Source: Victivallales bacterium | Lineage (GTDB): Bacteria; Verrucomicrobiota; Lentisphaeria; Oligosphaerales; Lenti-02 | DNA: 33,032 nt | Assembly (NCBI GenBank): GCA_003245525.1 | Contig: QKCY01000491.1 | Coordinates: forward strand, 1-33,032 | Direction: 5' to 3' | Shown here: piece by piece, positions 17,073 to 26,458 of the stretch | Position numbering within the stretch: position 1 is the stretch's first letter | Layout: the number at the start of each line of letters is the position of its first letter | The notes under the pieces: generated by a model | The model's database searches: none | Told to the model about the DNA's origin: nothing | Seen by the model: the letters and a program-made list of their open reading frames with translations, nothing else | Position numbers and translations under genes: made by a program

Positions 17073-17347
17073 GCACGCATCCCTTTTTTTTGCGGTTCTC
17101 TTCACAGCCACCGGTTCGGCGGCGAAGCGCAGGGACGGCGAGCGGGCCGAGGAGGCCAGGAGGCGATGACGGAAGGGGAGATAGGCGAGGATTAGTCTCC
17201 TTCCTCCCGCATTCGGCATCTTTTCTCCCATGACGCACTTGCAACTCCCAAGCGGGTTGCCACCTTACGCCTGACGCTGGGGTGTAGTTCGGCGGTCCGC
17301 CCGCCGAACCGGTATGGGTTCAGAAACCGGAACAAGGAGAGGCTTCC

Positions 17348-18028
17348 GTGACGACTGCCAAGCGAACGGGTTTTCTGCCGCGTTTTACCCTGATCGAGTT
17401 GCTGGTGGTGATCGCGATTATCGCCATTCTCGCCTCCATGCTGCTTCCCGCCCTGTCCAAGGCCCGGGAAAAGGCGCGGGCGATCAGTTGCATGGGCAAC
17501 GTGAAGCAGATCAACACCGCGATCATCATGTATGTGCAGGACTATGACGATACCATGCCTAACCGCTGGGACAACAACAGTCAGTTCCTGCAGGTGCGCC
17601 TGCAACCCTATCTCAACAACACTGCGGTGCTGACCTGCCCCGCGACCTCCGAAGGCACGAACATCACCTACGGCTACATAGAGGGCCTCGGCGGCACCAC
17701 CAAACTGACGTCGATCGCGGCCCCGTCGGCCACAGTGTTGGACTGCGACGTGAAGAAGGCCTTCAACTCCTCCGGCGGCAAGTACTTCGACCAGCATGTG
17801 AACAAGCCCAGTGTCTTCGGTGCCCCTCCGGGCTATCCCGGCGACACGGCCGACGCAGATGTGGATCCGATCTCGGGCGATGCCGCCTACACCCAGCGGC
17901 CCCGCGGCCTGCACTCGGCCATGTGCAACGTGGGTTGGGTCGATGGGCATGGCGAGGCCATGCGCACCCGCCAGTTCTACTACGCCCAGACGCCGACGGA
18001 TCGCTTCTTCGATCTCTTGGCCAACTAG
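17348..18028 (+). CDS. Pseudopilin with prepilin-type N-terminal cleavage/methylation and H-X9-DG C-terminal motif (copy 1)
   Basis: [34 protein letters not shown]-terminal [15 protein letters not shown] (H-X9-DG). GTG start with AAGGAGAGG upstream. Confidence 0.93.
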   Translation: MTTAKRTGFLPRFTLIELLVVIAIIAILASMLLPALSKAREKARAISCMGNVKQINTAIIMYVQDYDDTMPNRWDNNSQFLQVRLQPYLNNTAVLTCPATSEGTNITYGYIEGLGGTTKLTSIAAPSATVLDCDVKKAFNSSGGKYFDQHVNKPSVFGAPPGYPGDTADADVDPISGDAAYTQRPRGLHSAMCNVGWVDGHGEAMRTRQFYYAQTPTDRFFDLLAN

Positions 18029-18067
18029 ACGGGAAGCTCCCCGCGCCATGCGGGGTGGCTCCGCCCC

Positions 18068-18118
18068 ACCGTCCGGGCACAGACCAGGTTCCCTGAACCG
18101 GCGCTGTACCCGGACGGT
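18068..18118. other. Long imperfect stem-loop downstream of pseudopilin gene
   Basis: ACCGTCCGGGcACAG ... CTGTaCCCGGACGGT (14 of 15 pairs) enclosing GGTTC-CCT-GAACC (18087-18099). Preceded by CCCCGC-GCCAT-GCGGGG hairpin (18039-18055). Confidence 0.7.
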
Positions 18119-18176
18119 TGTTCTGCCGGGGTTCGGGGCTGCGGAAGGCCAAGGCTGCCTTGTTCGCCGGCGGCGA

Positions 18177-18253
18177 ATGGAAATATTTCCATACATCCCT
18201 TGAACTGGCGGCTTCTCGCATGATGGTTTCCGCATCGAGTGGAACTTTTTCCA
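18177..18253. promoter_or_regulatory. Candidate LacI-family operator pair (TGGAA-N4-TTCCA)
   Basis: ATGGAAATATTTCCAT perfect 16-bp palindrome (18177-18192) and TGGAACTTTTTCCA (18240-18253), 62 bp apart, upstream of lacI-type gene. Confidence 0.6.
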
Positions 18254-18286
18254 TTCTGGATCGTTTCCACACCGAACGGGACCACC

Positions 18287-19327
18287 ATGCCTGGGAAGAA
18301 GACGACCATCACGGACATCGCCCGCGCGTGCGGCGTTGGCGTGGGCACGGTGTCGCGGGCAATCAACGGCAAACCCGGCGTACGGGACGAGATCCGGCGC
18401 AAGATCCTGCAGTACATCGAGGACCTCGGCTGGCGTAGCACCAGCATCCAGAACCGCCTGCGGCTGCCGGACCAAGGGCCGACGGTCATCTTCATCGCCT
18501 CGGTCTCCTCGCTGGAGCGCAAGTACTACAGCGAGCTGCCCCGGATGCTGCTGGAACGGGTGACCGTGAACGGCTTCTCGCCCGTGTTTCTCTACGGACG
18601 CTGCCGGGAGAATCTGGAGCGCTGCCTGTCGCTGCGGCCCCATGCGGTGGTGGTGCTGGGCGTGGAACCCTTCCAGAGGGAGGCGATCCGCCAGCTTCTG
18701 GCCAATGGCATCCGGGTGCTCAGCCTGGGCGAAAGCGAGGACATGGCGGGGCCACTCGTCTCTTCCGCCCACCGCAAGGCCGCCATCAGCGCCGCCGAGT
18801 TGCTGCGCACAGCCGGGCATCAGCGGATCGGTTTCCTCGGCGGCATGGGGATGCTGAAGAAGGTCGACCACCTCGACCAAGTCCACCTCCCCCGCATCCG
18901 CGCGATGCTGGAGGGGCTGCGCGACACCCATCCAGGTTTCGATCTGGCCGCCGATGCGGTCAGCGACTGCTTCAGCGATCTGGACAATCTGCGACGCAAG
19001 CTCAAGGCGGGCAGACACACGGCCTGGATTACCAGCGATGAGAAGATGTGCGGCCAGTTCCTCCATTGCGCCGCCGAACTGGGCATCCGCATCCCCGAGG
19101 ACCTGTCGCTGGTGAGTTTCACGCCGGAACTGCCCTTCTATGCCTTCGCCCAGGACGTCACCCGGTTCTACCCGAACAGCGCGGCCCAGGTGGAACAGGT
19201 CATGGGCATGCTACAGGCGGAACCGTCGACCCAGCCGGCGCTCTACGTGGCGGACTACCTCTTTCATCCAGGGGCAACGGTCCGCAGGAATACGCTCATC
19301 GCAGCAGAGGAACGAGCAGGAAGATGA
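18287..19327 (+). CDS. LacI family transcriptional regulator
   Basis: TTITDIARACGVGVGTVSRAINGKPGVRDEIRRKILQYIEDLGW HTH; periplasmic-binding-like effector domain. Confidence 0.93.
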   Translation: MPGKKTTITDIARACGVGVGTVSRAINGKPGVRDEIRRKILQYIEDLGWRSTSIQNRLRLPDQGPTVIFIASVSSLERKYYSELPRMLLERVTVNGFSPVFLYGRCRENLERCLSLRPHAVVVLGVEPFQREAIRQLLANGIRVLSLGESEDMAGPLVSSAHRKAAISAAELLRTAGHQRIGFLGGMGMLKKVDHLDQVHLPRIRAMLEGLRDTHPGFDLAADAVSDCFSDLDNLRRKLKAGRHTAWITSDEKMCGQFLHCAAELGIRIPEDLSLVSFTPELPFYAFAQDVTRFYPNSAAQVEQVMGMLQAEPSTQPALYVADYLFHPGATVRRNTLIAAEERAGR

Positions 19328-20415
19328 AAACCTTTACCGGATTCACGTACGGGATGGGGATCGGTGGTTGGCTCACCAACTACAAGCGGTTCAACGTGCT
19401 CCCCGACAAGTGGCGCGGCCCTCTCTCCCCCGGCGACTACGAGCACTTCGACACCTACATCACCCAGGAGGATGTGCTCAACATCGCGTCCTTCGGCGTC
19501 GACCATATCCGGCTGGGCTTCGACCAGGTCGTGTTGGAGGAGACGCCGGGCGTCTACCGGGAGCGGACCTTCGGGCGGATCGACGCTTTCGTGGAATGGT
19601 GCGAGGCCGCCGGGGTGAACGTCGTCCTCAACCTGCACAAGGCGGTCGGCAACTACTGCGACATCCAGGAGCCCGTCGCGCTGCTGGACGACGCGACCCT
19701 CCAGGAACGGTTCATCGCCCTGTGGCTGGAGTTCGAGCGCCGCTACCACGGCAAGCCCGCCGTGGCCTTCGAGCTGCTCAACGAGGTCCGGAACGTCGTC
19801 CCGGACCGGTGGAACGACCTCGCGCAACGGACGGTGGCAGCCATCCGCCGGGAAAACCCGACCCGCAAGATCGTCATCGGCAGCACCTGCTGGAACAGCG
19901 CCAGCACGCTCAAGGACCTGCGCCTCTACGACGACGAGAACATCGTCTACACCTTCCACACCTACTCCCCCTTCGAGTTCACCCACCAGCAGGGCGTGCT
20001 CCAGTCCGGGCCGCTCTACTACAACCGGAAGATGGCGTATCCGTCGGACCTCGAACCGTACCGGGACTTCCAGCGTTTCGTCAACGGCAGCCAGAACCCG
20101 TACCCGGACGAGGCAGCCATGGACAAGACCTACCTGCGGAAGACCCTGCAACCGGCCTTCGACTTCGTCGCCGCGCATCCCGACAAGATTCTCTGGTGCG
20201 GGGAGTTCGGCACCATCCGGCACTGCAAGGCGGTCTACCGGGAGAACTGGATGCGCGACATCATCTCCCTGCTGAAGGAGCACGCCATCCCCTACTGCGT
20301 GTGGAACTACCTCAGCACCCCGAACGACGGCAACCGCTTCAGTCTGGTGGACGACGAGACCCGCGCCATCCTCTCGCCCCGGATGCTCCGGGTCATCCAG
20401 GGCCGGGAGGGATAG
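19324..20415 (+). CDS. Glycoside hydrolase family 5 (cellulase-type), no signal peptide
   Basis: VDHIRLGFDQVVLEE, VNVVLNLHKAVG, AFELLNEVRN (acid/base), IVYTFHTYSPFEFTHQ, ILWCGEFG (nucleophile). ATGA overlap with the lacI stop. Confidence 0.9.
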   Translation: MKTFTGFTYGMGIGGWLTNYKRFNVLPDKWRGPLSPGDYEHFDTYITQEDVLNIASFGVDHIRLGFDQVVLEETPGVYRERTFGRIDAFVEWCEAAGVNVVLNLHKAVGNYCDIQEPVALLDDATLQERFIALWLEFERRYHGKPAVAFELLNEVRNVVPDRWNDLAQRTVAAIRRENPTRKIVIGSTCWNSASTLKDLRLYDDENIVYTFHTYSPFEFTHQQGVLQSGPLYYNRKMAYPSDLEPYRDFQRFVNGSQNPYPDEAAMDKTYLRKTLQPAFDFVAAHPDKILWCGEFGTIRHCKAVYRENWMRDIISLLKEHAIPYCVWNYLSTPNDGNRFSLVDDETRAILSPRMLRVIQGREG

Positions 20416-20419
20416 GCGG

Positions 20420-21319
20420 ATGCAAGCCCTGCCCAACAAGCTGGCGGCATTGGTGGCCGCTGTCTGTTTCTGTTGCCTTGCCCAGGAGGAAAAGACCATG
20501 TGGCATCCAGCGAACGACCCCGGTTGGGAACTGACCTTCTCGGACGACTTCCAGGCGGACACGCTCGACGCGACCAAGTGGTTCCCCGGCTACCGGCTGG
20601 GACGGCTTGAGTACTACAAGCGGATCGGCTACCCCAATGCCCACGCCCGCGGCTGGCAACCGGACCCGCCACTGGCGCATTATGTCCTCGGCGACGGGGT
20701 GCTCCGCCTACGGGTGGACAAGGACCTGCCCAAGCGCGACACGCCCCAGACCAAGACGGTCTCCGCGCTGACCTCCGCCATCTACCGCTACGACGAAACG
20801 ACCGATGACTTCAAGGACGAGGTGAAGTTCGCCCAGAAATACGGCTGGTGGGAGATGCGCTGCCGGATGCCGGTCTGCGGCAGCGGGGCCTACACCGCAT
20901 TCTGGCTCCACTCCGTCGGTGCCCGGAACCAAGAATACTCGCCGGAAGGCGTGCGCCAGGGGAACCTGCCAGGGAAATCGCCCGCATTGGAGATCGACAT
21001 CTTCGAGTGGCTGGGCAAGAGCCCCGGGAAGAACCTGTTCAACGTGCATTTCACCAAGAACGGGCACAAGGCGTTCGACTGCCCCTGCGACCTGACCAAG
21101 GACTTCCATATCTGGGCGATCAACTGGGAAGAGGGCAAGATCACCTGGTATCTCGACGGCCAGCCGATCCATGTGTACGAAGGGGCGACGCCTGCTGGGG
21201 AGATGTACTTGCTGATGGCCATGTTCCAGATTGGTGGCTGGGTCGGAGAGATTGCCCCCGACCTGCCCTACCCGCTGGATTTCGAGATCGATTACGTGAA
21301 AGTGTGGCGGAAGCGATAG
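20420..21319 (+). CDS. Glycoside hydrolase family 16 (beta-glucanase/laminarinase-like), exported
   Basis: Catalytic motif E-I-D-I-F-E (PALEIDIFEWLG), WELTFSDDFQADTLDATKW, YGWWEMRCRMPVCGSGAYTAFWLHS; N-terminal signal sequence. Confidence 0.9.
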   Translation: MQALPNKLAALVAAVCFCCLAQEEKTMWHPANDPGWELTFSDDFQADTLDATKWFPGYRLGRLEYYKRIGYPNAHARGWQPDPPLAHYVLGDGVLRLRVDKDLPKRDTPQTKTVSALTSAIYRYDETTDDFKDEVKFAQKYGWWEMRCRMPVCGSGAYTAFWLHSVGARNQEYSPEGVRQGNLPGKSPALEIDIFEWLGKSPGKNLFNVHFTKNGHKAFDCPCDLTKDFHIWAINWEEGKITWYLDGQPIHVYEGATPAGEMYLLMAMFQIGGWVGEIAPDLPYPLDFEIDYVKVWRKR

Positions 21320-21351
21320 CTTCCCCCGGATAGCCGAGGTTGGGAAGACAC

Positions 21352-21675
21352 ATGCCCTACGGTTCCATCGTTGCGTTCTTCGTACTCCAGGTGACGGCAG
21401 GTCTCGTGTTCAAATACGGGTCACTCCACAAGGAGTACTGGTGGCACGGCTTCATCTGGGGCAACGTGCTGGGTATCATCAGCATCTACTTCCTGATGCG
21501 GGTGTACCACGACCTCAACCCCAATCTGGGCGAGGCCATCTGCCGTGGCGGTCGCTTCGTGCTCCTCCAGCTCGCCTTTGTCCTCTTTTTCCAGTCGCGG
21601 CTGAACACGATCCAATGGGGGGGGATCGCCATGATCGTGGCCGGCATCTTCGTGGTCTCCCTCTGCGGCCACTAG
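21352..21675 (+). CDS. Small membrane protein, DMT/EamA/SMR-like
   Basis: 107 aa, ~4 TM segments, NTIQWGGIAMIVAGIFVVSL C-terminus resembling half-size drug/metabolite transporters. Confidence 0.7.
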   Translation: MPYGSIVAFFVLQVTAGLVFKYGSLHKEYWWHGFIWGNVLGIISIYFLMRVYHDLNPNLGEAICRGGRFVLLQLAFVLFFQSRLNTIQWGGIAMIVAGIFVVSLCGH

Positions 21676-21689
21676 CCCAGGAAAAGGAA

Positions 21690-21722
21690 CGAGCCGCCAT
21701 CGGACGGGACGATGGCGGCTCG
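21690..21722. terminator. Bidirectional terminator-like hairpin between convergent genes
   Basis: CGAGCCGCCATCG (21690-21702) GACGGGA CGATGGCGGCTCG (21710-21722), perfect 13-bp stem. Confidence 0.8.
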
Positions 21723-21751
21723 TAAGGCATGAACAGAAGCCCGGGGAAGCC

Positions 21752-22582
21752 TTAGAAGTCCATGCCAAGCATAAGGCTACCGCCGAGGCTATCCTCGGTC
21801 AGGCTGCCTTCCGCGCGGAGGGTTACGTGCTGGGTGATCGTCCATTCGATGCCGCCGTAGCCACCGAACTGGGAGGCGGCACCGTCGTTCCGGTAGCTGC
21901 TGGAGAACGGAGTGTCGTCCACTTCCGTAATCGAGGAGTCATTCATCTGGATGGTCTGATGCAGGAGCACTCGCTGGAAGAGACCACCTCCGTAGAGAGC
22001 CAGATTCTCGCGCAACTGCCAGACAGCACCCACTCCGATACACCACTGCTGCATCTGGGCATCGACCGTCCCCCAATCCCGGTACTTGAGTTGGTGGGTA
22101 GTGATCTTGGTGCCGTCCATTTGGTAGGCCCCGTCGAAGTTGGCGTAGCTGTAGGAAGCAACCGCTCCCAGAGTGACCTTGCCAAGCGTGGCAAAAGTCA
22201 CGCGCAAGCCTCCGCCGAAGATCAACTCGGTGTCGTAGTCGTAGTCCCATTCCATGACTCGGGTGCTCGATGCTTTCTCCTGTTCGTCCCCGGCCATCGT
22301 GACACCGCCGATCCGGACGAAACACTCCAGCCACTCCATCGTCCCCACGGAGAGGGAAAGATAGGTGGTGTGCATATTGTCGATCCCCAGAGGCGTAATC
22401 ACCTGGTCCTCGTAGTCGGGCCTCCGTTTCCTCAGTTCCAGTTGGGCATAGGAGTACTCGACCCCAAGCGAGAACTGGCCCGGTGCCAGGCTGGCCCGGG
22501 GCGGTCCCAGCGGATCGGCGGCAAAGACCCAAACCGGCGCGAGGGCGGCAAGCAGGCCGAGTAGAGCAGCGGCTCGTCTCAT
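21752..22582 (-). CDS. Outer-membrane beta-barrel protein
   Basis: Signal peptide MRRAAALLGLLAALAPVWVFAADP; alternating beta strands; C-terminal LGGSLMLGMDF ending in Phe. Confidence 0.78.
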   Translation of the reverse strand: MRRAAALLGLLAALAPVWVFAADPLGPPRASLAPGQFSLGVEYSYAQLELRKRRPDYEDQVITPLGIDNMHTTYLSLSVGTMEWLECFVRIGGVTMAGDEQEKASSTRVMEWDYDYDTELIFGGGLRVTFATLGKVTLGAVASYSYANFDGAYQMDGTKITTHQLKYRDWGTVDAQMQQWCIGVGAVWQLRENLALYGGGLFQRVLLHQTIQMNDSSITEVDDTPFSSSYRNDGAASQFGGYGGIEWTITQHVTLRAEGSLTEDSLGGSLMLGMDF

Positions 22583-22774
22583 GGATGGCAGTTCCCCTGT
22601 TCACGGTTGACGGATGCGTCCGAAGGCCCCGGTGGTGCCTTTGCGAACGACCACCCCTGCCCTGCCTAAACGCAATTCCGCGCCACTATCTACCGCCAGG
22701 AGAGATGAAAATACCGGAGCCGGGCGGGAGAGTGCCCGATTCCCCCTCGGCCTGCCCCAAAACAGGCGTGCCGT

Positions 22775-24127
22775 TCAGCCCAGGTTGGCCCCCTGGGAGC
22801 GCAGGATGGCCTGCAACCGGCAGATGTCCACCTGCCGGGGGGGGATACCGCCGCCAGCGGCAAGAGCCGCCGCCGTCCCCGCCGCCTGACCGACCGCCAT
22901 GGAGATGGGGATGACCCGGGTCGAGGCCATGGCTTCGTGGGTGGCGCTCATGCAGCGGCCCGCGACCAGGACCTGATCGACCTCGGCCGGCAGCAGGGCA
23001 CGGTAGGGAATCCGGTAACAGGGCGGGCGGGCCGTCTCCAGGCCAGGATGGTCGGGGGAATGGATGTCGAGATGATAGGCCCCGCAGGCAATGGCGTCGG
23101 GAAACGCCCTGCTATGCAACAGGTCCTCGCCCGTGAGCAGGTAGTCGCCGACGAGATGGTTGGTCTCGCGTAGCCCGATCTGGTGCGGCGTGGCCACCAA
23201 CCGGCAGTTCCGGAACCCCGGCACGTACTCGCGCAGGAACCGGAACCAGGGGCGGACCTGGCGGGCTCCGGCCAGTTCCCCGTGCGAGAAACTGGCCGGA
23301 TCGCCGGGGTCCACCTCCTCGACCCGGCTGGCCACCGTGAAGAACTCCTCCCGCCCGGGAAACACGATGCCCGGCACGTTCTCGCGGGTCAAAGGCAAGC
23401 CATCCTGCACCGCCTGCCGGATCAGGGAACGGAAGGCGCCAAGCACAAAGACCTCCCGCTCGGGCAGCCGCTGGAACCAGTCCCCCAGATCGCACTCGGG
23501 AAAGGGCCGGGCGTCGCCGGGGTGCTCCTGCAGATAGGAAACCAAGGCTGGAACCTCCACCCCGCCGACGGTGAACGCCCAGGATGCCACCTGCATCCGT
23601 CCGTCCGCAGCGCGCCCCTTGGTCAACTGGGCCCCCGCCAGGCGCGCCGCCTCGCCGGTATCGGTGCAATCCACCAGCACCTTGGCCTCCGCCTCTTCCA
23701 GGGCCCCCCGGCAAGCCAACGTCACTCTCACCTTCCCCTCTTCCACCGACACAGCGGCCACCCGGCTATGCAGGCGAACCGCAATCCCCTCTTCGGCCAC
23801 CCATTCGGCGGCGAAGACCTTCCACCAGTTCGGATCGACCCCGACCACGCTGCCGCAGATGGGGTCCCGCTCGAACCGGGTCGCGCTGCCCTCCCCCTGG
23901 AGCCGTTCGACCACCTCCAGCGGAATGCCGCCCACCACCCGCTCTCCCCCCACCGAGTGGAAACCCAGCCAGCCGGGGATGACGGTCGCGTTCCCGCCCA
24001 GGAAGCCATACTGCTCGACCAGGAGCACCCGGCTGCCGTTCCGCGCGGCGGCCACCGCCGCTGCCAACCCGGTTGTTCCACCCCCGGCGACCACCACATC
24101 GTATTCGAAATTTCGCAGTATTTTCAA
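22775..24127 (-). CDS. FAD-dependent oxidoreductase
   Basis: [40 protein letters not shown] dinucleotide-binding motif; [55 protein letters not shown]. Confidence 0.93.
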   Translation of the reverse strand: MKILRNFEYDVVVAGGGTTGLAAAVAAARNGSRVLLVEQYGFLGGNATVIPGWLGFHSVGGERVVGGIPLEVVERLQGEGSATRFERDPICGSVVGVDPNWWKVFAAEWVAEEGIAVRLHSRVAAVSVEEGKVRVTLACRGALEEAEAKVLVDCTDTGEAARLAGAQLTKGRAADGRMQVASWAFTVGGVEVPALVSYLQEHPGDARPFPECDLGDWFQRLPEREVFVLGAFRSLIRQAVQDGLPLTRENVPGIVFPGREEFFTVASRVEEVDPGDPASFSHGELAGARQVRPWFRFLREYVPGFRNCRLVATPHQIGLRETNHLVGDYLLTGEDLLHSRAFPDAIACGAYHLDIHSPDHPGLETARPPCYRIPYRALLPAEVDQVLVAGRCMSATHEAMASTRVIPISMAVGQAAGTAAALAAGGGIPPRQVDICRLQAILRSQGANLG

Positions 24128-24248
24128 GTTTCAGCCGACCCCAGACGTTGCACTCGCGGGAACCCCACTGAAAGTACGGGTCCTAATCGTTGAGTTGTCC
24201 GTTAAATTTCGTGTCCAGAAACCAGTGATTTTCGAAAGGCAAGACCGG

Positions 24249-24914
24249 ATGTCCAGACAACGTCGCTTCACCCTGATCGAACTCCTGGTGGTGATCGCCA
24301 TCATCGCCATTCTGGCCTCGATGCTGCTTCCCGCCCTCAGCAAGGCGCGCGAAAAGGCCCGCCAGATCAACTGCACCGGCAATCTGAAGCAGATGGGCTT
24401 GGCCCTGGCCATGTACACCCAGGACAACAAGGAGGCCTGGCCTCCGGACCATGTGGGTGCCTGGGGAAGCTGCTACACCTGGCGCGCCCTGCTCTACGAC
24501 TACATCAACTCCACCAAGGTATTCGACTGCCCCAGCTCCACCTACTCCTACTCGGGTGCCAACGCTGGCGTGAAGAACACCAGCGAGTGCAATGTCCAAG
24601 GCGGCTACGGCGACGTGACCGTCCACTATGATTCCGGTGCCCCCACCTATCCGGGGCAGGCCACGACGGTGTCCTTCCAGAAACCCTCCCAGTTGATCAC
24701 CATCGGCGACTCGCACGCCGGGACCTTCCAGATCTCGGTGTCCAGCAACAGCGTGGGCTTCAACCGGGTTGCGGCGGGCCAGGCCGAGGGTGCCGAACGG
24801 CACAACAGCATGGCCAACTACTGCTTTGCCGACGGCCATGTGGAATCCATGCGCCCCGGCAATATTCCCTGCTCGACCACCGAGTGCTACTGGTGCATCG
24901 AGGGCAAGCACTAG
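24249..24914 (+). CDS. Pseudopilin with prepilin-type N-terminal cleavage/methylation and H-X9-DG C-terminal motif (copy 2)
   Basis: [56 protein letters not shown] (H-X9-DG). The track start at 23571 is an antisense artefact; 24249 is the plausible ATG. Confidence 0.93.
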   Translation: MSRQRRFTLIELLVVIAIIAILASMLLPALSKAREKARQINCTGNLKQMGLALAMYTQDNKEAWPPDHVGAWGSCYTWRALLYDYINSTKVFDCPSSTYSYSGANAGVKNTSECNVQGGYGDVTVHYDSGAPTYPGQATTVSFQKPSQLITIGDSHAGTFQISVSSNSVGFNRVAAGQAEGAERHNSMANYCFADGHVESMRPGNIPCSTTECYWCIEGKH

Positions 24915-24933
24915 CCGCGACTTCTTGCCCCGG

Positions 24934-24971
24934 CGGGCGGCGCGACCACGGAATGGTGGTGGTGCCGCCCG
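24934..24971. terminator. Terminator-like hairpin between convergent genes
   Basis: CGGGCGGC (24934-24941) / GCCGCCCG (24964-24971) with inner ACCAC/GTGGT stem, followed by TTTCATTT. Confidence 0.75.
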
Positions 24972-24973
24972 TT

Positions 24974-26458
24974 TCATTTCGGTTCGCCTCCGACGAACTG
25001 GAAGGCATAGAGGTCGGCTAGCCGCAGGCGGACGCGCAGCCGCACCGGCGTCCCCGCCAGTCCGGCCAGAGAACCCGGCCAACGGACGGGAAGAGCCACC
25101 CCGTTGCCCCGGATTGGGGAGCTGTCGGCGAAGGCGAATCCCGGCAGGGCGTGCCCGTCGGCATCCGCGAGTTCCACCCGGCACTCGCCCGTCGCCGCCG
25201 TGGCCAAGTTCAAGCGCAGCTCGCCGCCCTGGAACACCAGGGGCTTGGTCAGCAACTCGCCCTCGCTCACGCCTGCCTGCACGGAAACGAACCCGTCGAG
25301 ACGCTGCTCCGCCAGGCAAATGGCGCCGGGGTCCATATCGCCTTTGGGATGGGCACCGTGGGTGCTGCGATAGCCGCAGTAGTAATGGAGCAAGGTGTCG
25401 CCCCGGCGGACCAGCCCGGCGAAGTGGTAGAGCATCCGGCTGTCCGGCTCCCCCTCGCCGCCAAGCGGCAGGTAGGGACGAACCGAAGGACGCTGCCAGG
25501 TCCGGCCATCGCGGCTCGTGGCCAGATGGATGTCCAGGATGCCGTCGTTGCCATAGCGTCCCCCCTTGGCCGGAGGCGGATAGTGCTGGTAGATGCTGGG
25601 GAACAGGAAATGGGCCCGGTCGGCCCATGGGTACTCCACCGCCACCGGCGTATAGACATCCGCGTCGGGGCCGTCCACGGCCGGATCGCAGGCGAACACC
25701 TCCTCGATCTCGGTGGAGGGGACCGGCGCGCTATCCGGCCCCCAGAGCAGACGCGGCTCGTGTCCCGCCGCGTAGGGCCAGGGCTGCTTGAGATCGGGAA
25801 TCTCGATCCGCCCCACCCGACGGTTGGGGTGCCAGGTTCGCACGTAGGCCACCCAGGAACCGCAGCCGGTCTCGTAGCGCACCTGGTTCTGGGTGTCGGG
25901 CACAAAGGGAAACAGCCGCTCGGGATAGGAATGCCAGCGGATGCCGTCGGGGGAGAAGCTCAGGTACACGCCGCCCGTCGCCCGATTGTCGTGGCTGCGC
26001 GCCTGTAGCAGGACGAAACGCTCTTCGGGCGGGCCCAGGGGATTGAACGACACGGTGTCGCCAAAGGCGGTCACCAGGTTGTTCGCCTTCGAGCCCTCCC
26101 GTGCCACCAGCCCCAGCTCCGGTTTCTGCCAGTGGATGCCGTCCTCGGAGGTGGCCAATGCCAGCCCCTTCTGCCACGCCTCGTTCCGGTACTCGGTCTG
26201 GGCCCAGTACCACATCATCAGACGGCCTTGGTCCTCCAGCACGGAACCGTAGAACCCGATCCGTCCCCGTTCGGACGGGAGCTCGGGGAGGATGACCGGT
26301 CCCCGCTTGATGGCGGGATGCATGGCGAACGCCAAGTCGGTCCGCTGGTCGAGCAGTTCGTCGTCGAAGAGCAGTTGCTTGCGGTCGGCAATGTCCATTG
26401 GCGCAGCTCCTAAGGCGAAGGCAACCAGAGAGATGAGAATTGGGCAACGGCAGTCCAT
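24974..26458 (-). CDS. Secreted beta-propeller-type protein (GH32/43-like, function uncertain)
   Basis: Signal peptide MDCRCPILISLVAFALGAAP; DRKQLLFDDELLDQRTDLAFAMHPAIKRGPVILPELPSERGRIGFYGSVLEDQGRLMMWYWAQ; LALATSEDGIHWQKPELGL. Confidence 0.8.
   Translation of the reverse strand: MDCRCPILISLVAFALGAAPMDIADRKQLLFDDELLDQRTDLAFAMHPAIKRGPVILPELPSERGRIGFYGSVLEDQGRLMMWYWAQTEYRNEAWQKGLALATSEDGIHWQKPELGLVAREGSKANNLVTAFGDTVSFNPLGPPEERFVLLQARSHDNRATGGVYLSFSPDGIRWHSYPERLFPFVPDTQNQVRYETGCGSWVAYVRTWHPNRRVGRIEIPDLKQPWPYAAGHEPRLLWGPDSAPVPSTEIEEVFACDPAVDGPDADVYTPVAVEYPWADRAHFLFPSIYQHYPPPAKGGRYGNDGILDIHLATSRDGRTWQRPSVRPYLPLGGEGEPDSRMLYHFAGLVRRGDTLLHYYCGYRSTHGAHPKGDMDPGAICLAEQRLDGFVSVQAGVSEGELLTKPLVFQGGELRLNLATAATGECRVELADADGHALPGFAFADSSPIRGNGVALPVRWPGSLAGLAGTPVRLRVRLRLADLYAFQFVGGEPK

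Noticed and set aside
22750-22767. GCCTG-CCCCAAAA-CAGGC as a terminator for the FAD oxidoreductase gene
   Set aside because: Only a 5-bp stem and no U-tract on the minus strand; too weak to call.
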